Under the pieces are notes generated by a model. That model was not told where the DNA came from. It saw only the letters and a program-made list of their open reading frames with translations, and ran no database searches. The translations under genes and the position numbers were made by a program. Shown piece by piece: positions 1 to 9,415 of a stretch of 42,268 nt of DNA (within the stretch, counting starts at the first letter, position 1; each line of letters starts with the position of its first letter). The stretch spans positions 1-42,268 of IMG/VR virus record IMGVR_UViG_3300043772_001450. One strand, written 5' to 3'. Origin of the DNA: a virus.

Positions 1-332
1 TGTGGCGCTTTCTTAGCAAGGTATTCGCCGTGGCGAGTCCAGCCATGATTCCCATCGTGAAAATGACAATCAGCATTGGGGACGATCTTTCTGATATCTT
101 TAAGAAATTGCTTTGTCTCACGGACTCCTCCATCGTCTATAGAAATTGACATTTCTAGTGGCTTATCTGCTGCCCACCTACTAGTGGAATCTGCATCGTC
201 AATATCACCAAGCAAGTCTACTGCGTCTGGCTTAAACCATTTCATAACCTTAAGGAAAAGATCTACTTTACGCGGGTCATGCCTAGGGAAGTGAACGTCT
301 GAAACCATCATCCACTTTAGGTCGTTATTCAT
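1..332 (-). CDS. Metallophosphoesterase (calcineurin-like), partial
   Basis: The gene starts with ATG at 332 and runs off the left edge, leaving about 110 N-terminal residues. The visible part carries calcineurin-like phosphoesterase metal-binding motifs in order: SDVH (residues 11-14), LLGDIDD (40-46) and GNH (94-96). Family members hydrolyse phosphoesters of nucleotides, nucleic acids or proteins using two metal ions. Phage copies have several proposed roles, so the substrate is unknown here. An AGGA Shine-Dalgarno lies about 6 nt before the ATG, and the HNH gene ends 11 nt upstream, so the two are probably co-transcribed. The residue after GNH is Gly rather than the commoner Asp or Glu. 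The C-terminal His motifs are outside the window. Confidence 0.8.
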   Translation of the reverse strand, partial: MNNDLKWMMVSDVHFPRHDPRKVDLFLKVMKWFKPDAVDLLGDIDDADSTSRWAADKPLEMSISIDDGGVRETKQFLKDIRKIVPNADCHFHDGNHGWTRHGEYLAKKAP

Positions 333-343
333 AAAATTCCTAT

Positions 344-604
344 CTATTTATGCGCTTTCATATGTTGAGCGCGGGTACATACGAAAAGATTATACTCCTC
401 GTTGCATTCTTTGTCACCATTAATGTGATGTACAGTTTCCCAGTCCTTTAATATTCTACAATATTTTTTTTCCATGACAAGGCGATGCTCGTAGTACCAA
501 CCTTTAGAAAAACATTTAGGATGCTCTGGAACCCATACTAAAACATATCCATCTATTACTTTTTTATTTCTTTTGGCCCAGTCAGAAATAGGTCTGTAGG
601 GCAT
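344..604 (-). CDS. HNH endonuclease
   Basis: This 86-residue protein has the small-phage HNH layout. A YEHRLVMEK segment (residues 39-47) is followed by VHHINGDKECN (58-68), then NLFV and a final His (QHMKAH) near the C-terminus. The HH, N and H residues are the metal-binding and catalytic set of HNH nucleases. Such short free-standing genes are either homing endonucleases or packaging-associated nucleases. With no terminase nearby, a homing-type role is more likely, but this is inference. It begins 3 nt after the stop codon of the preceding gene and has only a weak ribosome site, so it probably depends on read-through translation from upstream. Confidence 0.85.
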   Translation of the reverse strand: MPYRPISDWAKRNKKVIDGYVLVWVPEHPKCFSKGWYYEHRLVMEKKYCRILKDWETVHHINGDKECNEEYNLFVCTRAQHMKAHK

Positions 605-606
605 TG

Positions 607-1017
607 TTAATCGGCAGATTCACCAATTGCAATAATATGCAATATTAGGGTTGCTTCTTTTTTTCTTTTAATAACAAATTGTGTCTTATTCTTATCTAAT
701 TGACTAATAAGAATAACTGGTAGATCTGTTCCGCCCACTAATTTATTATTAATATCTCTAATTGTTGCAGTAACTGTTGGGCTACTGCCAAAGAAGTTGC
801 TACCAAAAACTACATCTACTTTGGAGTCTTTTGCTCCAACAGTTATAGTTTCTGTAAAAATCTTTGTACCGCGAACATTAGATTTAACACCCTCTAAATT
901 AGAAAATGTGTCTGATGTATATGACTCAATAATGTTTTCTAGTTTATTGATTCTATCTTGTAATTCAAGAATGGTGGCATAGTCTATTCTTGCGTATGCT
1001 TCATTAATTGAAGACAT
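607..1017 (-). CDS. Small tail-associated protein, coiled-coil plus beta domain
   Basis: I do not recognise a named family for this 136-residue protein. Residues 14-33 form a heptad-like coiled coil (LELQDRINKLENIIESY). The rest alternates beta-prone stretches. FGSSPTVTATIRD near the middle resembles the core strand of H-type lectin domains that end some phage fibres, but the match is weak. Its start overlaps the stop of the 56-residue coiled-coil gene by one base (TAATG), so translation is coupled. Both proteins have short N-terminal or full-length coiled coils, which suggests small trimeric virion accessory proteins. An AAGGT ribosome site lies inside the end of the upstream gene. Confidence 0.6.
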   Translation of the reverse strand: MSSINEAYARIDYATILELQDRINKLENIIESYTSDTFSNLEGVKSNVRGTKIFTETITVGAKDSKVDVVFGSNFFGSSPTVTATIRDINNKLVGGTDLPVILISQLDKNKTQFVIKRKKEATLILHIIAIGESAD

Positions 1018-1187
1018 TAGTTAGTTTCTACCTTATCGGCTTCTAATTCAGCAATTTGATCGTCACGCTTTTTAATTTCTTCTGTAGCCTGAGCCTTTAA
1101 AACTGCAAGTTGTGTTTCATAATTTGAAGTAATTTGACCAATTCTATTTTGAAGTTCTTGAACTACTAACTCTAGTGTTGTTGACAT
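1017..1187 (-). CDS. 56-residue coiled-coil protein
   Basis: This short gene is supported by an ATG at 1187, an AAAGG ribosome site about 8 nt upstream and a TAA at 1017-1019 that overlaps the next start codon (TAATG). The product is almost entirely helical: MSTTLELVVQELQNRIGQI at the start and EEIKKRDDQIAELEADK near the end, with Leu/Ile heptad spacing. The function is unknown. Its place among tail genes and its coupling to a second coiled-coil-bearing gene suggest an oligomeric accessory protein. A TATAAT stretch overlapping the end of the upstream GNAT gene may be a promoter. Confidence 0.7.
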   Translation of the reverse strand: MSTTLELVVQELQNRIGQITSNYETQLAVLKAQATEEIKKRDDQIAELEADKVETN

Positions 1188-1214
1188 AATATATACCTTT
1201 CTATAATAACTATA

Positions 1215-1673
1215 TTATACTAAATATCCCCAATGACTGTATCCTCTTAGGATACCAGATTCTTCTGGATAAGTAAATGGCTCTCCATATTTTGTTGAAA
1301 TTGATTGAAACATAGCAGATGCATCAATAGACATTTTATCTGGGGCAGAAAATAATACTCCATGCTTCAATAAGTAGGATCTTGCCCAGGCACATAATTT
1401 TGTTCCGATACCCCTACCCCTATAATCTTGAATTACATATATTTCTTTACAGACTCCATTTAGATTCCATGAAATATATGCCTGTGGAAGAGGTAGTTCA
1501 AAAATCCTATCTGGATTTATTACAACGGCCCCCTCTTCATTTCTATCATCAAAATATAGGGACGCAACATATGTGCTTGATAAATAATCATAAATAACTT
1601 CTATCCAGGCACCTGAGAATTCAATGGGCCATTTCCCTGATTCTATTTCTGAATCAACTATTACTTCAGACAT
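1215..1673 (-). CDS. GNAT-family N-acetyltransferase
   Basis: The 152-residue protein has the acetyl-CoA pyrophosphate-binding motif A: EIYVIQDYRGRGIGTKLCAWAR (about residues 92-113), including the R-G-R-G-I-G loop and the helix after it. This is the standard signature of GCN5-related acetyltransferases, which move an acetyl group from acetyl-CoA to an amine. The substrate cannot be read from the sequence. It sits at the end of the tail-fibre block, after a short coiled-coil gene and with an AGGA ribosome site 8 nt before its ATG. A role in modifying a virion or host protein is possible but unproven. Confidence 0.85.
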   Translation of the reverse strand: MSEVIVDSEIESGKWPIEFSGAWIEVIYDYLSSTYVASLYFDDRNEEGAVVINPDRIFELPLPQAYISWNLNGVCKEIYVIQDYRGRGIGTKLCAWARSYLLKHGVLFSAPDKMSIDASAMFQSISTKYGEPFTYPEESGILRGYSHWGYLV

Positions 1674-1682
1674 TTAAAATTC

Positions 1683-1904
1683 CTAAGATAGTAAATCTAA
1701 TTCTGCCTGTAATGCTGACTGACGAGCATTTAAATTATTTATTTGTTTTTGTATTTCAGAAATAGTTAATTCATTTGGCTCGCTAACTGCATTTTCAGCA
1801 ATTAAATCAATTTCAAAATTATATTTTTGGTATTGAATTCCTTTTATTTTAGATCTAATTGATGTTGCTTTCTCTGAATTAGTTAATGTTTCATAATCTT
1901 CCAT
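1683..1904 (-). CDS. 73-residue coiled-coil protein
   Basis: A longer frame opens at 1919, but GGAGG lies 4 nt before the ATG at 1904 and nothing precedes the first ATG, so the 1904 start (MEDYETL) is chosen. The C-terminal half, ELTISEIQKQINNLNARQSALQ, is a clear coiled coil, and the N-terminal half is also helical. No family is recognised. It follows the 940-residue fibre gene by 25 nt and precedes the acetyltransferase by 9 nt. Small coiled-coil proteins at this place in tail operons may be fibre chaperones or virion accessory factors (inference). Confidence 0.65.
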   Translation of the reverse strand: MEDYETLTNSEKATSIRSKIKGIQYQKYNFEIDLIAENAVSEPNELTISEIQKQINNLNARQSALQAELDLLS

Positions 1905-1929
1905 GATTCCTCCAATCATATTATATCAT

Positions 1930-4752
1930 TTATGGTATTGTTGGCTCATTAGATGTAAATCTAACATCTTGGCTGGGTACTGAAGTATTACTTGGATCAG
2001 CAAATACTCCAGTAACATCAGTAGTAACCCTACATCTAATTTTTCTACTATTAGGGGTCCCTGTCCATTTTAGGGTTTGGGTATTCCACGTTTGCACTCC
2101 ATTAACAACAAACGCCGAGGGCCAATCTGTTCTCCAGGTAGTAAAGTTGTCTGAAGCGGTAGCAAATTGCCACAAGAAAGTTCTAGTAAATGTTAATGCT
2201 GATGTTGCTGTACCAGTAGCAGATCCATCATTAAATCCAGACCTTTTTGCCGTTAAAGTAACGCTTGTGCTTCTATTTAAATCATAAACAGTTACTCCAT
2301 TAACTGACATATCACAATTAGCACTTTTTGCTCCTGAGTCTACACTTACCTGTGGTCTTCCTGGAGGACTATTCCTTAATACTGGAACTATGATATCAAA
2401 AGAATTGTTGGCGTAGGAGTCTCCAGATTCAAGGTAGCCTACTGATGGAGATCCAGTTGCTGCAGACCATGTATAATTTGAATCATTGGCGCTTTTTGTA
2501 AATAAAACACCCTTAGTTGTACCAGAAGCACTTAATGTAAATGGAAATGCGCTTCTTAAGTTAACTGTTACTGATGTTGCTGTACCAGTCAATCCTGTAG
2601 CAGATGGAGTTATTGTAGCAACAATCGTAGTGCCTCCAGTTGCATTTCCTGTAGTTCCAGACGTATAAGTTACAGAAGCCTTACCAGTAGAATCTGTAGT
2701 CGCGGTAGTTGCACTTAAAGATCCTCCAGCAGTACCACTTAAAGTAAATGTTATTGTAACTCCGCTTTTTGCCACATTATTTGCAGGATTTGACGAATCT
2801 TGTAATTGTGCAGTAATAGTTGATGTTCTTAAATCTCCAGTTATAGATGTTAGTATTGTAGATGATGATGCCGTAGCAACTACTTTTGTAGCAACTATTT
2901 CTGGAGTGATTGATGCACTACTAGATGACCATGGCCCATCTCCTACTGAATTTGTAGCCAAAACTTGGAAAATATAAGAAGTTCCATTAGTAAGCCCAGT
3001 TACAGTATATGTATTAGATGTGCTACCTGTAGAAATAGTAGATGACCATGATACACCGCCATTAGATGAATATCTAACTTTATAACCAGTAATGGCAGAT
3101 CCGTTTGAAGATGGGGCTGTCCATGTAAGTGCTACTTGAGCATTCCCCGCCGTGCCAGTAACATTTGTTGGTGCTGAAGGAGCGCCCACATGGGTATATG
3201 ATCTAGTTGCAGTAAATCCAAACTGTCCAAGCGGGGATGGGCTATCGAATCTTGAATTTGGCCTGACAGAAATATTATATGTTACTCCATATTGGAATCC
3301 AGTAATATTCATACTAGTAGAAGTTGTTGTTGTGTCAGAAAATACAACCGTTGAGTTATCCGCTCTTGCTGCTGATACAACATATGAATTTGCATTACTT
3401 CCAGACCATGAAAATGTAGCAGAACTAACTCCTATATTAGTTGGTGCTGCTATTGTAGCAGATGAGGGCCAGAACATATTTTGTTTATTATATGAAGAAT
3501 TGCTCCCGAATAGAGGTGATGGAAGTCCAGATCCTGAATAAAAAGATACTGGGGTATCATCTGAGTCTAAATTAGTATTGATATAAATCCATCCAGTTAA
3601 AAATGATGGGATATATGCAGATCTTGCATCTGATGGAAATACTGTCCTATTGGAAAGGCTTGTTGATAAGGTAAAGGTATTATTACCAGTTACATTGGGA
3701 CTTTTCCTTCCGTTAAACTCAGACAAATCTCCTGTTAATCCGTAAATATATGCAGATCCTAAAATATTATGGGGACTTACAGTTGTAAATGTAGCAACGC
3801 CTCCGCTAATACTAACACTAGATATCTGAATTGCATTAGATGCATGTCCAATAGCACTAGATATTCCAGAAGATGAATTCATTGGCACAGAAAACTTTAT
3901 TCCATCAAAATATAGCAACGAACTATATTGTTTATATACTGAAAATCCCTTTAAATATGCTGCATATGAGGTTATATACTGTGTATTAAATGAGTTAACT
4001 ACATATATATCTACCGTATTGCTTCCAGATGTAAAAACAATTTCATACTCTGCGTCTGGGTTGGCTGGGCGACTTGTTCTATCTTCACGGTATAGACGAT
4101 GGTATATTCTTAAAGTATTTAAATCTGATTTATATAATAAATCAAATTGTTTAAACTCACCGAAAAAATATGCCAATGTTCTTTCTACTGCAAGAATACT
4201 ATCTGTTGGGGGGAATCCACTACTACTTTCATCTAATCTGATAAAAGCATTTGGATATACTCCAAAACTTTGACCAAAGTTAAATGTGTATGTGGGATCT
4301 GAAACCTGAACGCTAGTTAAAGATGTTAATTGTGTAGATCCCCTTTCATTTGTAGCAGTTAAAATACATCTAAAGTATTTACCTAAGTCTGTAGATAAAA
4401 TATTATAACTTGTAGACGTTGCACCAGAAACATTAGCCCATGGACCAGATTGTGAATTAGAACTTTGCCATTGATATGTTGTACTATCTACTTCTACATA
4501 TGGATCAGTTACCCATGGAGTATTATCTGATAATGTAAAACTTGTATTTACCTCTCCTGAGCCAACAACTGAGACAGAGGAAGAGTTTTGAGGTGCATCT
4601 GGATATACCATATCCCAATATGGGCTTACCCCAGAACTTCTATATACTGAAATTGTTTTAGCATTTACCCAATTAGATACTGAAGATCTATATGCTCTAA
4701 CTCGCTTGGCAATATCCCAACCAATATTATTTCTGTATCCTCTTATTGTCAT
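1930..4752 (-). CDS. Tail fibre or minor tail protein with Ig, fibronectin III and invasin-type domains
   Basis: This is a 940-residue beta-rich virion protein. An Ig-like domain covers about residues 54-150 (YQWQSSNSQSGPW ... GKYFRCILTATN). A repeat module shared with the neighbouring tail protein lies at 306-375. Two fibronectin III domains cover 435-518 and 525-617; the second has the classic APTNVTGTAG ... GLTNGTSYIFQVLATN strands. An invasin or Big_1-type Ig domain covers 620-732 (GVTITFTLSG ... DSTGKASVTYTS). The C-terminal 200 residues look like further Ig-type domains. Such proteins project from the tail and bind host surface sugars. The start lies 2 nt after the upstream stop. No receptor specificity can be read from the sequence. 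Confidence 0.8.
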   Translation of the reverse strand: MTIRGYRNNIGWDIAKRVRAYRSSVSNWVNAKTISVYRSSGVSPYWDMVYPDAPQNSSSVSVVGSGEVNTSFTLSDNTPWVTDPYVEVDSTTYQWQSSNSQSGPWANVSGATSTSYNILSTDLGKYFRCILTATNERGSTQLTSLTSVQVSDPTYTFNFGQSFGVYPNAFIRLDESSSGFPPTDSILAVERTLAYFFGEFKQFDLLYKSDLNTLRIYHRLYREDRTSRPANPDAEYEIVFTSGSNTVDIYVVNSFNTQYITSYAAYLKGFSVYKQYSSLLYFDGIKFSVPMNSSSGISSAIGHASNAIQISSVSISGGVATFTTVSPHNILGSAYIYGLTGDLSEFNGRKSPNVTGNNTFTLSTSLSNRTVFPSDARSAYIPSFLTGWIYINTNLDSDDTPVSFYSGSGLPSPLFGSNSSYNKQNMFWPSSATIAAPTNIGVSSATFSWSGSNANSYVVSAARADNSTVVFSDTTTTSTSMNITGFQYGVTYNISVRPNSRFDSPSPLGQFGFTATRSYTHVGAPSAPTNVTGTAGNAQVALTWTAPSSNGSAITGYKVRYSSNGGVSWSSTISTGSTSNTYTVTGLTNGTSYIFQVLATNSVGDGPWSSSSASITPEIVATKVVATASSSTILTSITGDLRTSTITAQLQDSSNPANNVAKSGVTITFTLSGTAGGSLSATTATTDSTGKASVTYTSGTTGNATGGTTIVATITPSATGLTGTATSVTVNLRSAFPFTLSASGTTKGVLFTKSANDSNYTWSAATGSPSVGYLESGDSYANNSFDIIVPVLRNSPPGRPQVSVDSGAKSANCDMSVNGVTVYDLNRSTSVTLTAKRSGFNDGSATGTATSALTFTRTFLWQFATASDNFTTWRTDWPSAFVVNGVQTWNTQTLKWTGTPNSRKIRCRVTTDVTGVFADPSNTSVPSQDVRFTSNEPTIP

Positions 4753-4753
4753 T

Positions 4754-7700
4754 TTAGAATGTTATCCAAATGTCACCGTCTACTGGGTCTGCTGGTGCAG
4801 AAGTAAAACCTATTCTATTAGTTGTTGAAATTCTACTAGATCCTCCAGAAGTATTTCCAACCATTCTATACCCAGCATTTCTTATTGTATCAGATGTATT
4901 ATTTACAATAACACCCTCTGAAGAATCTCCCGAAGTATATGTTGTTCCGCTTCCGCTTCCAGATGGTGGATCTACCCATCTTAAATGTCCATTATTATTT
5001 TTTGCCATATATTTTACAGGACTAGTTCCTTCTGGAACTGAAATATATGATGCACTATCCCCTACAATACCAAAATTGAAGTTATTTAATCTTATTTCTG
5101 GTCCAGACAGAGTTCCCAGATATGGATCTGAAAATGTTACTGCTGCTGCTGCAAGGATGATTCTTGGATTAGATGTTCCAGTTGCTGAATCCCATCCAAC
5201 CTCTACATGCGGATAAAATCCAGAAGAACCTATGGCAATTCCTCTTCCGCTACTATAAGTTTCTGTATATTTATTTAATGATGAATCATATACTGCACCC
5301 TTTTCTATATCCCCAGCAGTATTTGTAAATGCAATAGATCCAGCACTCGTTCCAGATCCTGCAGAATATCCAGTAATTCTTAAAACATTATTTACTTTAA
5401 TTCCATTAATAGTTGATGTATCATCAATTACTACTCCTGTGTTATTTCCAAGTTCTGTGCCTCCCACAGCCTTGCCGTTTATTAATAACTGGCTGCCATC
5501 CCATCTCATATACTTAGTAGCATTTCCAATGCCAAATGTATATTGAAGTACTGAATTCACAGTATCTCTACCAAGGTACCAGCCTGCAGTAGAAGAATTA
5601 TATGATGTTTTGCCAGCACTATAAATTTTACTATCTGATGTAAGGACTACTCCTGTTCCCATTCCAGTATTTAATAAACTTAATATTGCTGAACCAGTAG
5701 CATCTGCTTTTAAACTAAGTTGAGATTGAGTTGCTACGCTGCTTCCGCCGACCTGAATGCTTAATGATGATCCATTCCAATTTAAAAAACTATTGTCATT
5801 GCCAACTCTAAATTCTGGAACACCGCCACCGACTACGAAGTAGTTATTATCATTCAGGTAAAGTCCGTCCTTGACCCCTAGAACATCTTTACCAAATGCA
5901 TATGTAGTTCCTTCAATAGTAAGTTTACCTTTTACTGTGCCACCAGTGGGATTGGTTGTTCCTTCAAACTCTACTTCTCCATTTTTTCTTACTGTTAAAG
6001 ATTTATTTCCAGTCCATCCAGCACGGAACACTATTCCATCTGAGGGGAATCCAGTAGTTGATGGATCATACCAATAGTTATAGTCATCGACTTTTATACC
6101 ATGCTTGCCTGCGCCACCTACGCCCTTTCCAATCTCTACAGTATTAATTGTTATCTTAGAATCATCAACTATTGAAGTAACACCCTCAATATCGTAGTCT
6201 TTAATTTTTACTCTGGATGTTCCGCCCGATTGCTTAATAACAGTAATACCAGAGCCGTTTGCTGTTCCTACTCTAAAGTAGGCGCTATTAGTGCTTACAT
6301 TTGCAGGAACATACCAAAAGTTTTCAATTCCAGACCCACTAGTATCATTTATTACTAATCCAGTTCTTTTATCTGTAGATGATCCTGGACTCACTCTTCC
6401 TAATGCTATATTTATATCTAGACTTCCAACTTCAGGACTTATAATTAATCTTCCATTTTTAGTAACTCTAAATGGCGCTTGCTCTGGATCATCATTCCCA
6501 GCATATATTCTAATATTTGAATTAGAAGAACTATTTAATCCAACAGCAGTATCTTCAGCACCAGCATAAAGTTTAGATGGTCTTATTGTCCATCCACCAA
6601 TTTTACTAGTTTTATTTCTATTAAATGAGAATAGTACTTCATTATCTTCCCAGCCTTGAATGCCAGAAGAATTAAAAATAACTCTATCTCCAGTACTAAA
6701 TCTAGCAATCTTACCAGTATTTGTTATAGGGCTTGCACTAGAATAATTTGTTAATGAAAATGTGAAAGTATTTCCGCTAGCAGATAGCAAAGTATACTGT
6801 CCGTCAAATTGTATAGATGCTTCAGATACTAGAACTACATCTCCTGTAGACCATGCTGGAAAAGGAGTAGTAGCGGTAACAATTGTAGCGACCCCGCCGC
6901 TTAATGTAGCGCTTTGAATATCTAAATACGGAGCCGCAATTAATGAAGCGGTATTGCTATCAATCGTTCCACTTCCTGACATAAAAATGTTTCCAGAAAA
7001 TGAACCAGATCGTGCAATTACTCTTCCATCTAATCTTAAACTAGTTCCATCCCAAGATAAATTATTAGTAGTAGTACCAGCCTTAAAAGAACCTGTGTTA
7101 TACCAATAATTATTAGAATCTATAAAAAGACCGTCGTTTGTACCACTTACATTAGGCCCGAATGCCATGGAGGTTCCGCTAATTGTAATTTTATTTCCTA
7201 CCGTGGCTGGAGTTCCAGATGTAGTGAATGTCCCTTCACTAACAAATTGGGTTAAATTATTTGCAGAATCATAGGCTAAGATAGCGCCATAGTATTGTGT
7301 TCCTGGATATAATTCTTTTACTGTGTATGAAGATATAACTACATCACCAGTTGCAACAGTATTTGTAATATCTCCAGTAGTTAATGAAAAACTTATAGTG
7401 GTAGAAGTAACTGATGTTATTTTTCTTTTACCGTCGAAGGGAGTGCCCATATTAAATATAGTTACATAATCATCTTTCGCAAAGGAGTGTGCGGATAGGG
7501 TAAGAGTGGCAACATTAGATGAAACTGATTTAAATGTTACTGTTGCCTTTGATGCTGGAACATCATGCACTTCCCAATTATCTTTATTAACTATATCTTC
7601 AGTAACACGAACCTTATATCCAGATGTTACTTCAGAAACTTCCCAATGCGCTCTCATAGCAGCAGTAGTAATTCCATTGACGCTTTCTGTTCCCGCGTCT

Positions 7701-8485
7701 TCCCAACTTAAACTTGTTGGTACTGCTGGCGGGGTAACATCAGTAGGAACTGGATCTATTGGTGTAATACTAGGAGGAACTGATGCAACTAGATTAGACT
7801 CTGCTCCAGCCTTATTGACATGAGAAACTTTTACCCAGAAAGTGGCGATAGTACTTTTAGGAACATAAGTAGAAGATCCTCTTTCTGTTCTAACTACTGC
7901 ATATGTTCCATTTTCAGATGTACTTTCATAAACTTTAGTATAATCGTAATTTTTAAACGTTGGAAGGTCCCATGAAACTACATAGCCCAATGTCGATGCA
8001 CTTAATTTAACATTAGTTGGATCTTCTGGAACTTCCGCAGAGGCAGTAATACTAACTCCGCTACTTTCATTGTCACTAGTATCTCTAGAATAGACAGTTA
8101 CATTTATTGTTCCTTCAAAGGAGGTGAAGATGTTTCTATTTTCATCTTCATCTAAAGTAAATCTATTATTGTCATTAAAAAAATCTTTAGTTATTCCTGG
8201 ATGATCTGGGCTAGATATCCTTATTCTAAAGTTTTTAAAGTCTTTTTCTGTTCGTGGGCCGCTTCCATTCCATGTAATAACTAATGTGCTTCCTGTAAAA
8301 TTAGCATTTAGATTCGTTACGTTTGGTGGAGCCTGATTCTTTCCAGTAGTTTTAAACATTATCCATGGTGATTCACCGATAAGTTTTTTATCCTTGTCAA
8401 ATGACTTTATTTTTATCTTGTAATGTTTTTTAGGATTTAACTCATCTATGGAAAATATTTTTTTCTCTACTGTTTTCTTTGGCAT
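4754..8485 (-). CDS. Large tail-tip or receptor-binding protein with fibronectin domains and repeats
   Basis: The product has 1243 residues. The N-terminus (1-45) carries a fibronectin-like strand pattern. Further fibronectin III-like domains cover about 52-150, 153-240 and 253-425. From 436 onward there is a repeated tip module of the type NNYWY..G.F+.G....L.W+G.SL.L.G, like the central domain of lambda-type tail-tip proteins. Recognisable copies lie at 436-490, 781-842, 860-912 and 965-1005. The C-terminus ends in PADPVDGDIWITF, a common fibre ending. It likely forms the side or end of the tail tip that meets the host. Translation is coupled to the upstream gene by TAATG, with GGAG inside that gene's last codons as ribosome site. 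Confidence 0.75.
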   Translation of the reverse strand: MPKKTVEKKIFSIDELNPKKHYKIKIKSFDKDKKLIGESPWIMFKTTGKNQAPPNVTNLNANFTGSTLVITWNGSGPRTEKDFKNFRIRISSPDHPGITKDFFNDNNRFTLDEDENRNIFTSFEGTINVTVYSRDTSDNESSGVSITASAEVPEDPTNVKLSASTLGYVVSWDLPTFKNYDYTKVYESTSENGTYAVVRTERGSSTYVPKSTIATFWVKVSHVNKAGAESNLVASVPPSITPIDPVPTDVTPPAVPTSLSWEDAGTESVNGITTAAMRAHWEVSEVTSGYKVRVTEDIVNKDNWEVHDVPASKATVTFKSVSSNVATLTLSAHSFAKDDYVTIFNMGTPFDGKRKITSVTSTTISFSLTTGDITNTVATGDVVISSYTVKELYPGTQYYGAILAYDSANNLTQFVSEGTFTTSGTPATVGNKITISGTSMAFGPNVSGTNDGLFIDSNNYWYNTGSFKAGTTTNNLSWDGTSLRLDGRVIARSGSFSGNIFMSGSGTIDSNTASLIAAPYLDIQSATLSGGVATIVTATTPFPAWSTGDVVLVSEASIQFDGQYTLLSASGNTFTFSLTNYSSASPITNTGKIARFSTGDRVIFNSSGIQGWEDNEVLFSFNRNKTSKIGGWTIRPSKLYAGAEDTAVGLNSSSNSNIRIYAGNDDPEQAPFRVTKNGRLIISPEVGSLDINIALGRVSPGSSTDKRTGLVINDTSGSGIENFWYVPANVSTNSAYFRVGTANGSGITVIKQSGGTSRVKIKDYDIEGVTSIVDDSKITINTVEIGKGVGGAGKHGIKVDDYNYWYDPSTTGFPSDGIVFRAGWTGNKSLTVRKNGEVEFEGTTNPTGGTVKGKLTIEGTTYAFGKDVLGVKDGLYLNDNNYFVVGGGVPEFRVGNDNSFLNWNGSSLSIQVGGSSVATQSQLSLKADATGSAILSLLNTGMGTGVVLTSDSKIYSAGKTSYNSSTAGWYLGRDTVNSVLQYTFGIGNATKYMRWDGSQLLINGKAVGGTELGNNTGVVIDDTSTINGIKVNNVLRITGYSAGSGTSAGSIAFTNTAGDIEKGAVYDSSLNKYTETYSSGRGIAIGSSGFYPHVEVGWDSATGTSNPRIILAAAAVTFSDPYLGTLSGPEIRLNNFNFGIVGDSASYISVPEGTSPVKYMAKNNNGHLRWVDPPSGSGSGTTYTSGDSSEGVIVNNTSDTIRNAGYRMVGNTSGGSSRISTTNRIGFTSAPADPVDGDIWITF
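5471..7180 (-). repeat. Repeated tip modules inside the 1243-residue protein
   Basis: At least four copies of a module of about 45-60 residues lie at 7180-7016, 6145-5960, 5908-5750 and 5593-5471. Shared elements are an NNYWY or NNYFV strand, F+AG or FRVG, and L.W(D/N)G(T/S)(S/Q)L. The copies differ strongly at DNA level, so this is an old protein repeat. Confidence 0.7.
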
Positions 8486-9414
8486 TAGGTCAACTCCACA
8501 ACATATTCTATTGTCATTGTCGTTCCCGCTCTTTTCTCAAAGTAGTCGGTGGATGAATTGCCTCCTGCAGAACCTATTAATGCACGACTGACTAAAGCAA
8601 AATTGGGGTTTGTTTCATCTGAGTCATCAAGTTTTATTGCATCAAGTTCTACTGGGGCCGCACTTCCAGATGAAGATATCCCTACCTTAGAAACGTTATT
8701 ATTAAAGTCTCCCGTTTCAGTAAAAAGACCAAACTGGGCTGATATAGTTTTATATCCAGCAGATGAACCGATTAAAGTAAAGTCGTAGTATTTTGTCCCA
8801 GGCGTAGGTAATTGATTATCATAAAATGTTAATCTTAAGGTTCTATTTGAACCAGTAGAGGTTACTTTATACAACATAGACATACTATCTAAATCAGAAT
8901 ATCCTGAAAGATCTAGTCCTATTGAATATAATGTATCTATTCCAGAACTTCCAATAATTAAATTACGATAGCCCACCCTTGCTATTGGTAATTCTTCAGT
9001 ACCATTAAAATTAGATGATGTTAGCGAAACACCTAGATCATCTGTCCAATCTTCAGAAAAATTAGCAATTATTTTATCATCGAAGCCAGCGGAAAAAGAG
9101 TTAGTAACTGTAGGATATACTCCTAATTCAAATATTCTTCCTGCTATTGTTGAGTCTAGGTCTGCCGAAAGTATTATGTTGTTTCCCTTTACCGTAGACA
9201 ACACGACTGGCACTCTAATAATTTCAAACTCCAGACCTGAATCAGATACGCTAGGTGCTGTTGAATTCATTGCACCTATAGCAATTGATCCAGACCAGGC
9301 ACCAATATTTCCAGCCAGGTAGTTTCTTATTAGACTCTTACCCTCAGTAGTAAGAACATTACGATATTCTCCAACTAGTTTAGAATCTTGATAAATTAAA
9401 TATTTGCCAATCAT
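8485..9414 (-). CDS. Minor tail protein (309 aa), unknown family
   Basis: The protein begins MIGKYLIYQDSKLVGEY, then NVLTTEGKSLIRNYLAGN. This resembles the start of tail appendage proteins in which a short strand precedes a helix and a jelly-roll. The middle (about 130-260) alternates beta strands with a carbohydrate-binding-like pattern (LDLSGYSDLDSMSMLYKVTSTGSNRTLRLTFYD is typical of jelly-roll folds). It ends with TIEYVVELT, nearly the same ending as the previous gene product. The GGAG for the next gene lies inside those codons. Its place between the hub and the large tip protein argues for a tail-tip role. No enzyme motifs are visible. Confidence 0.65.
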   Translation of the reverse strand: MIGKYLIYQDSKLVGEYRNVLTTEGKSLIRNYLAGNIGAWSGSIAIGAMNSTAPSVSDSGLEFEIIRVPVVLSTVKGNNIILSADLDSTIAGRIFELGVYPTVTNSFSAGFDDKIIANFSEDWTDDLGVSLTSSNFNGTEELPIARVGYRNLIIGSSGIDTLYSIGLDLSGYSDLDSMSMLYKVTSTGSNRTLRLTFYDNQLPTPGTKYYDFTLIGSSAGYKTISAQFGLFTETGDFNNNVSKVGISSSGSAAPVELDAIKLDDSDETNPNFALVSRALIGSAGGNSSTDYFEKRAGTTMTIEYVVELT

Positions 9415-9415
9415 T

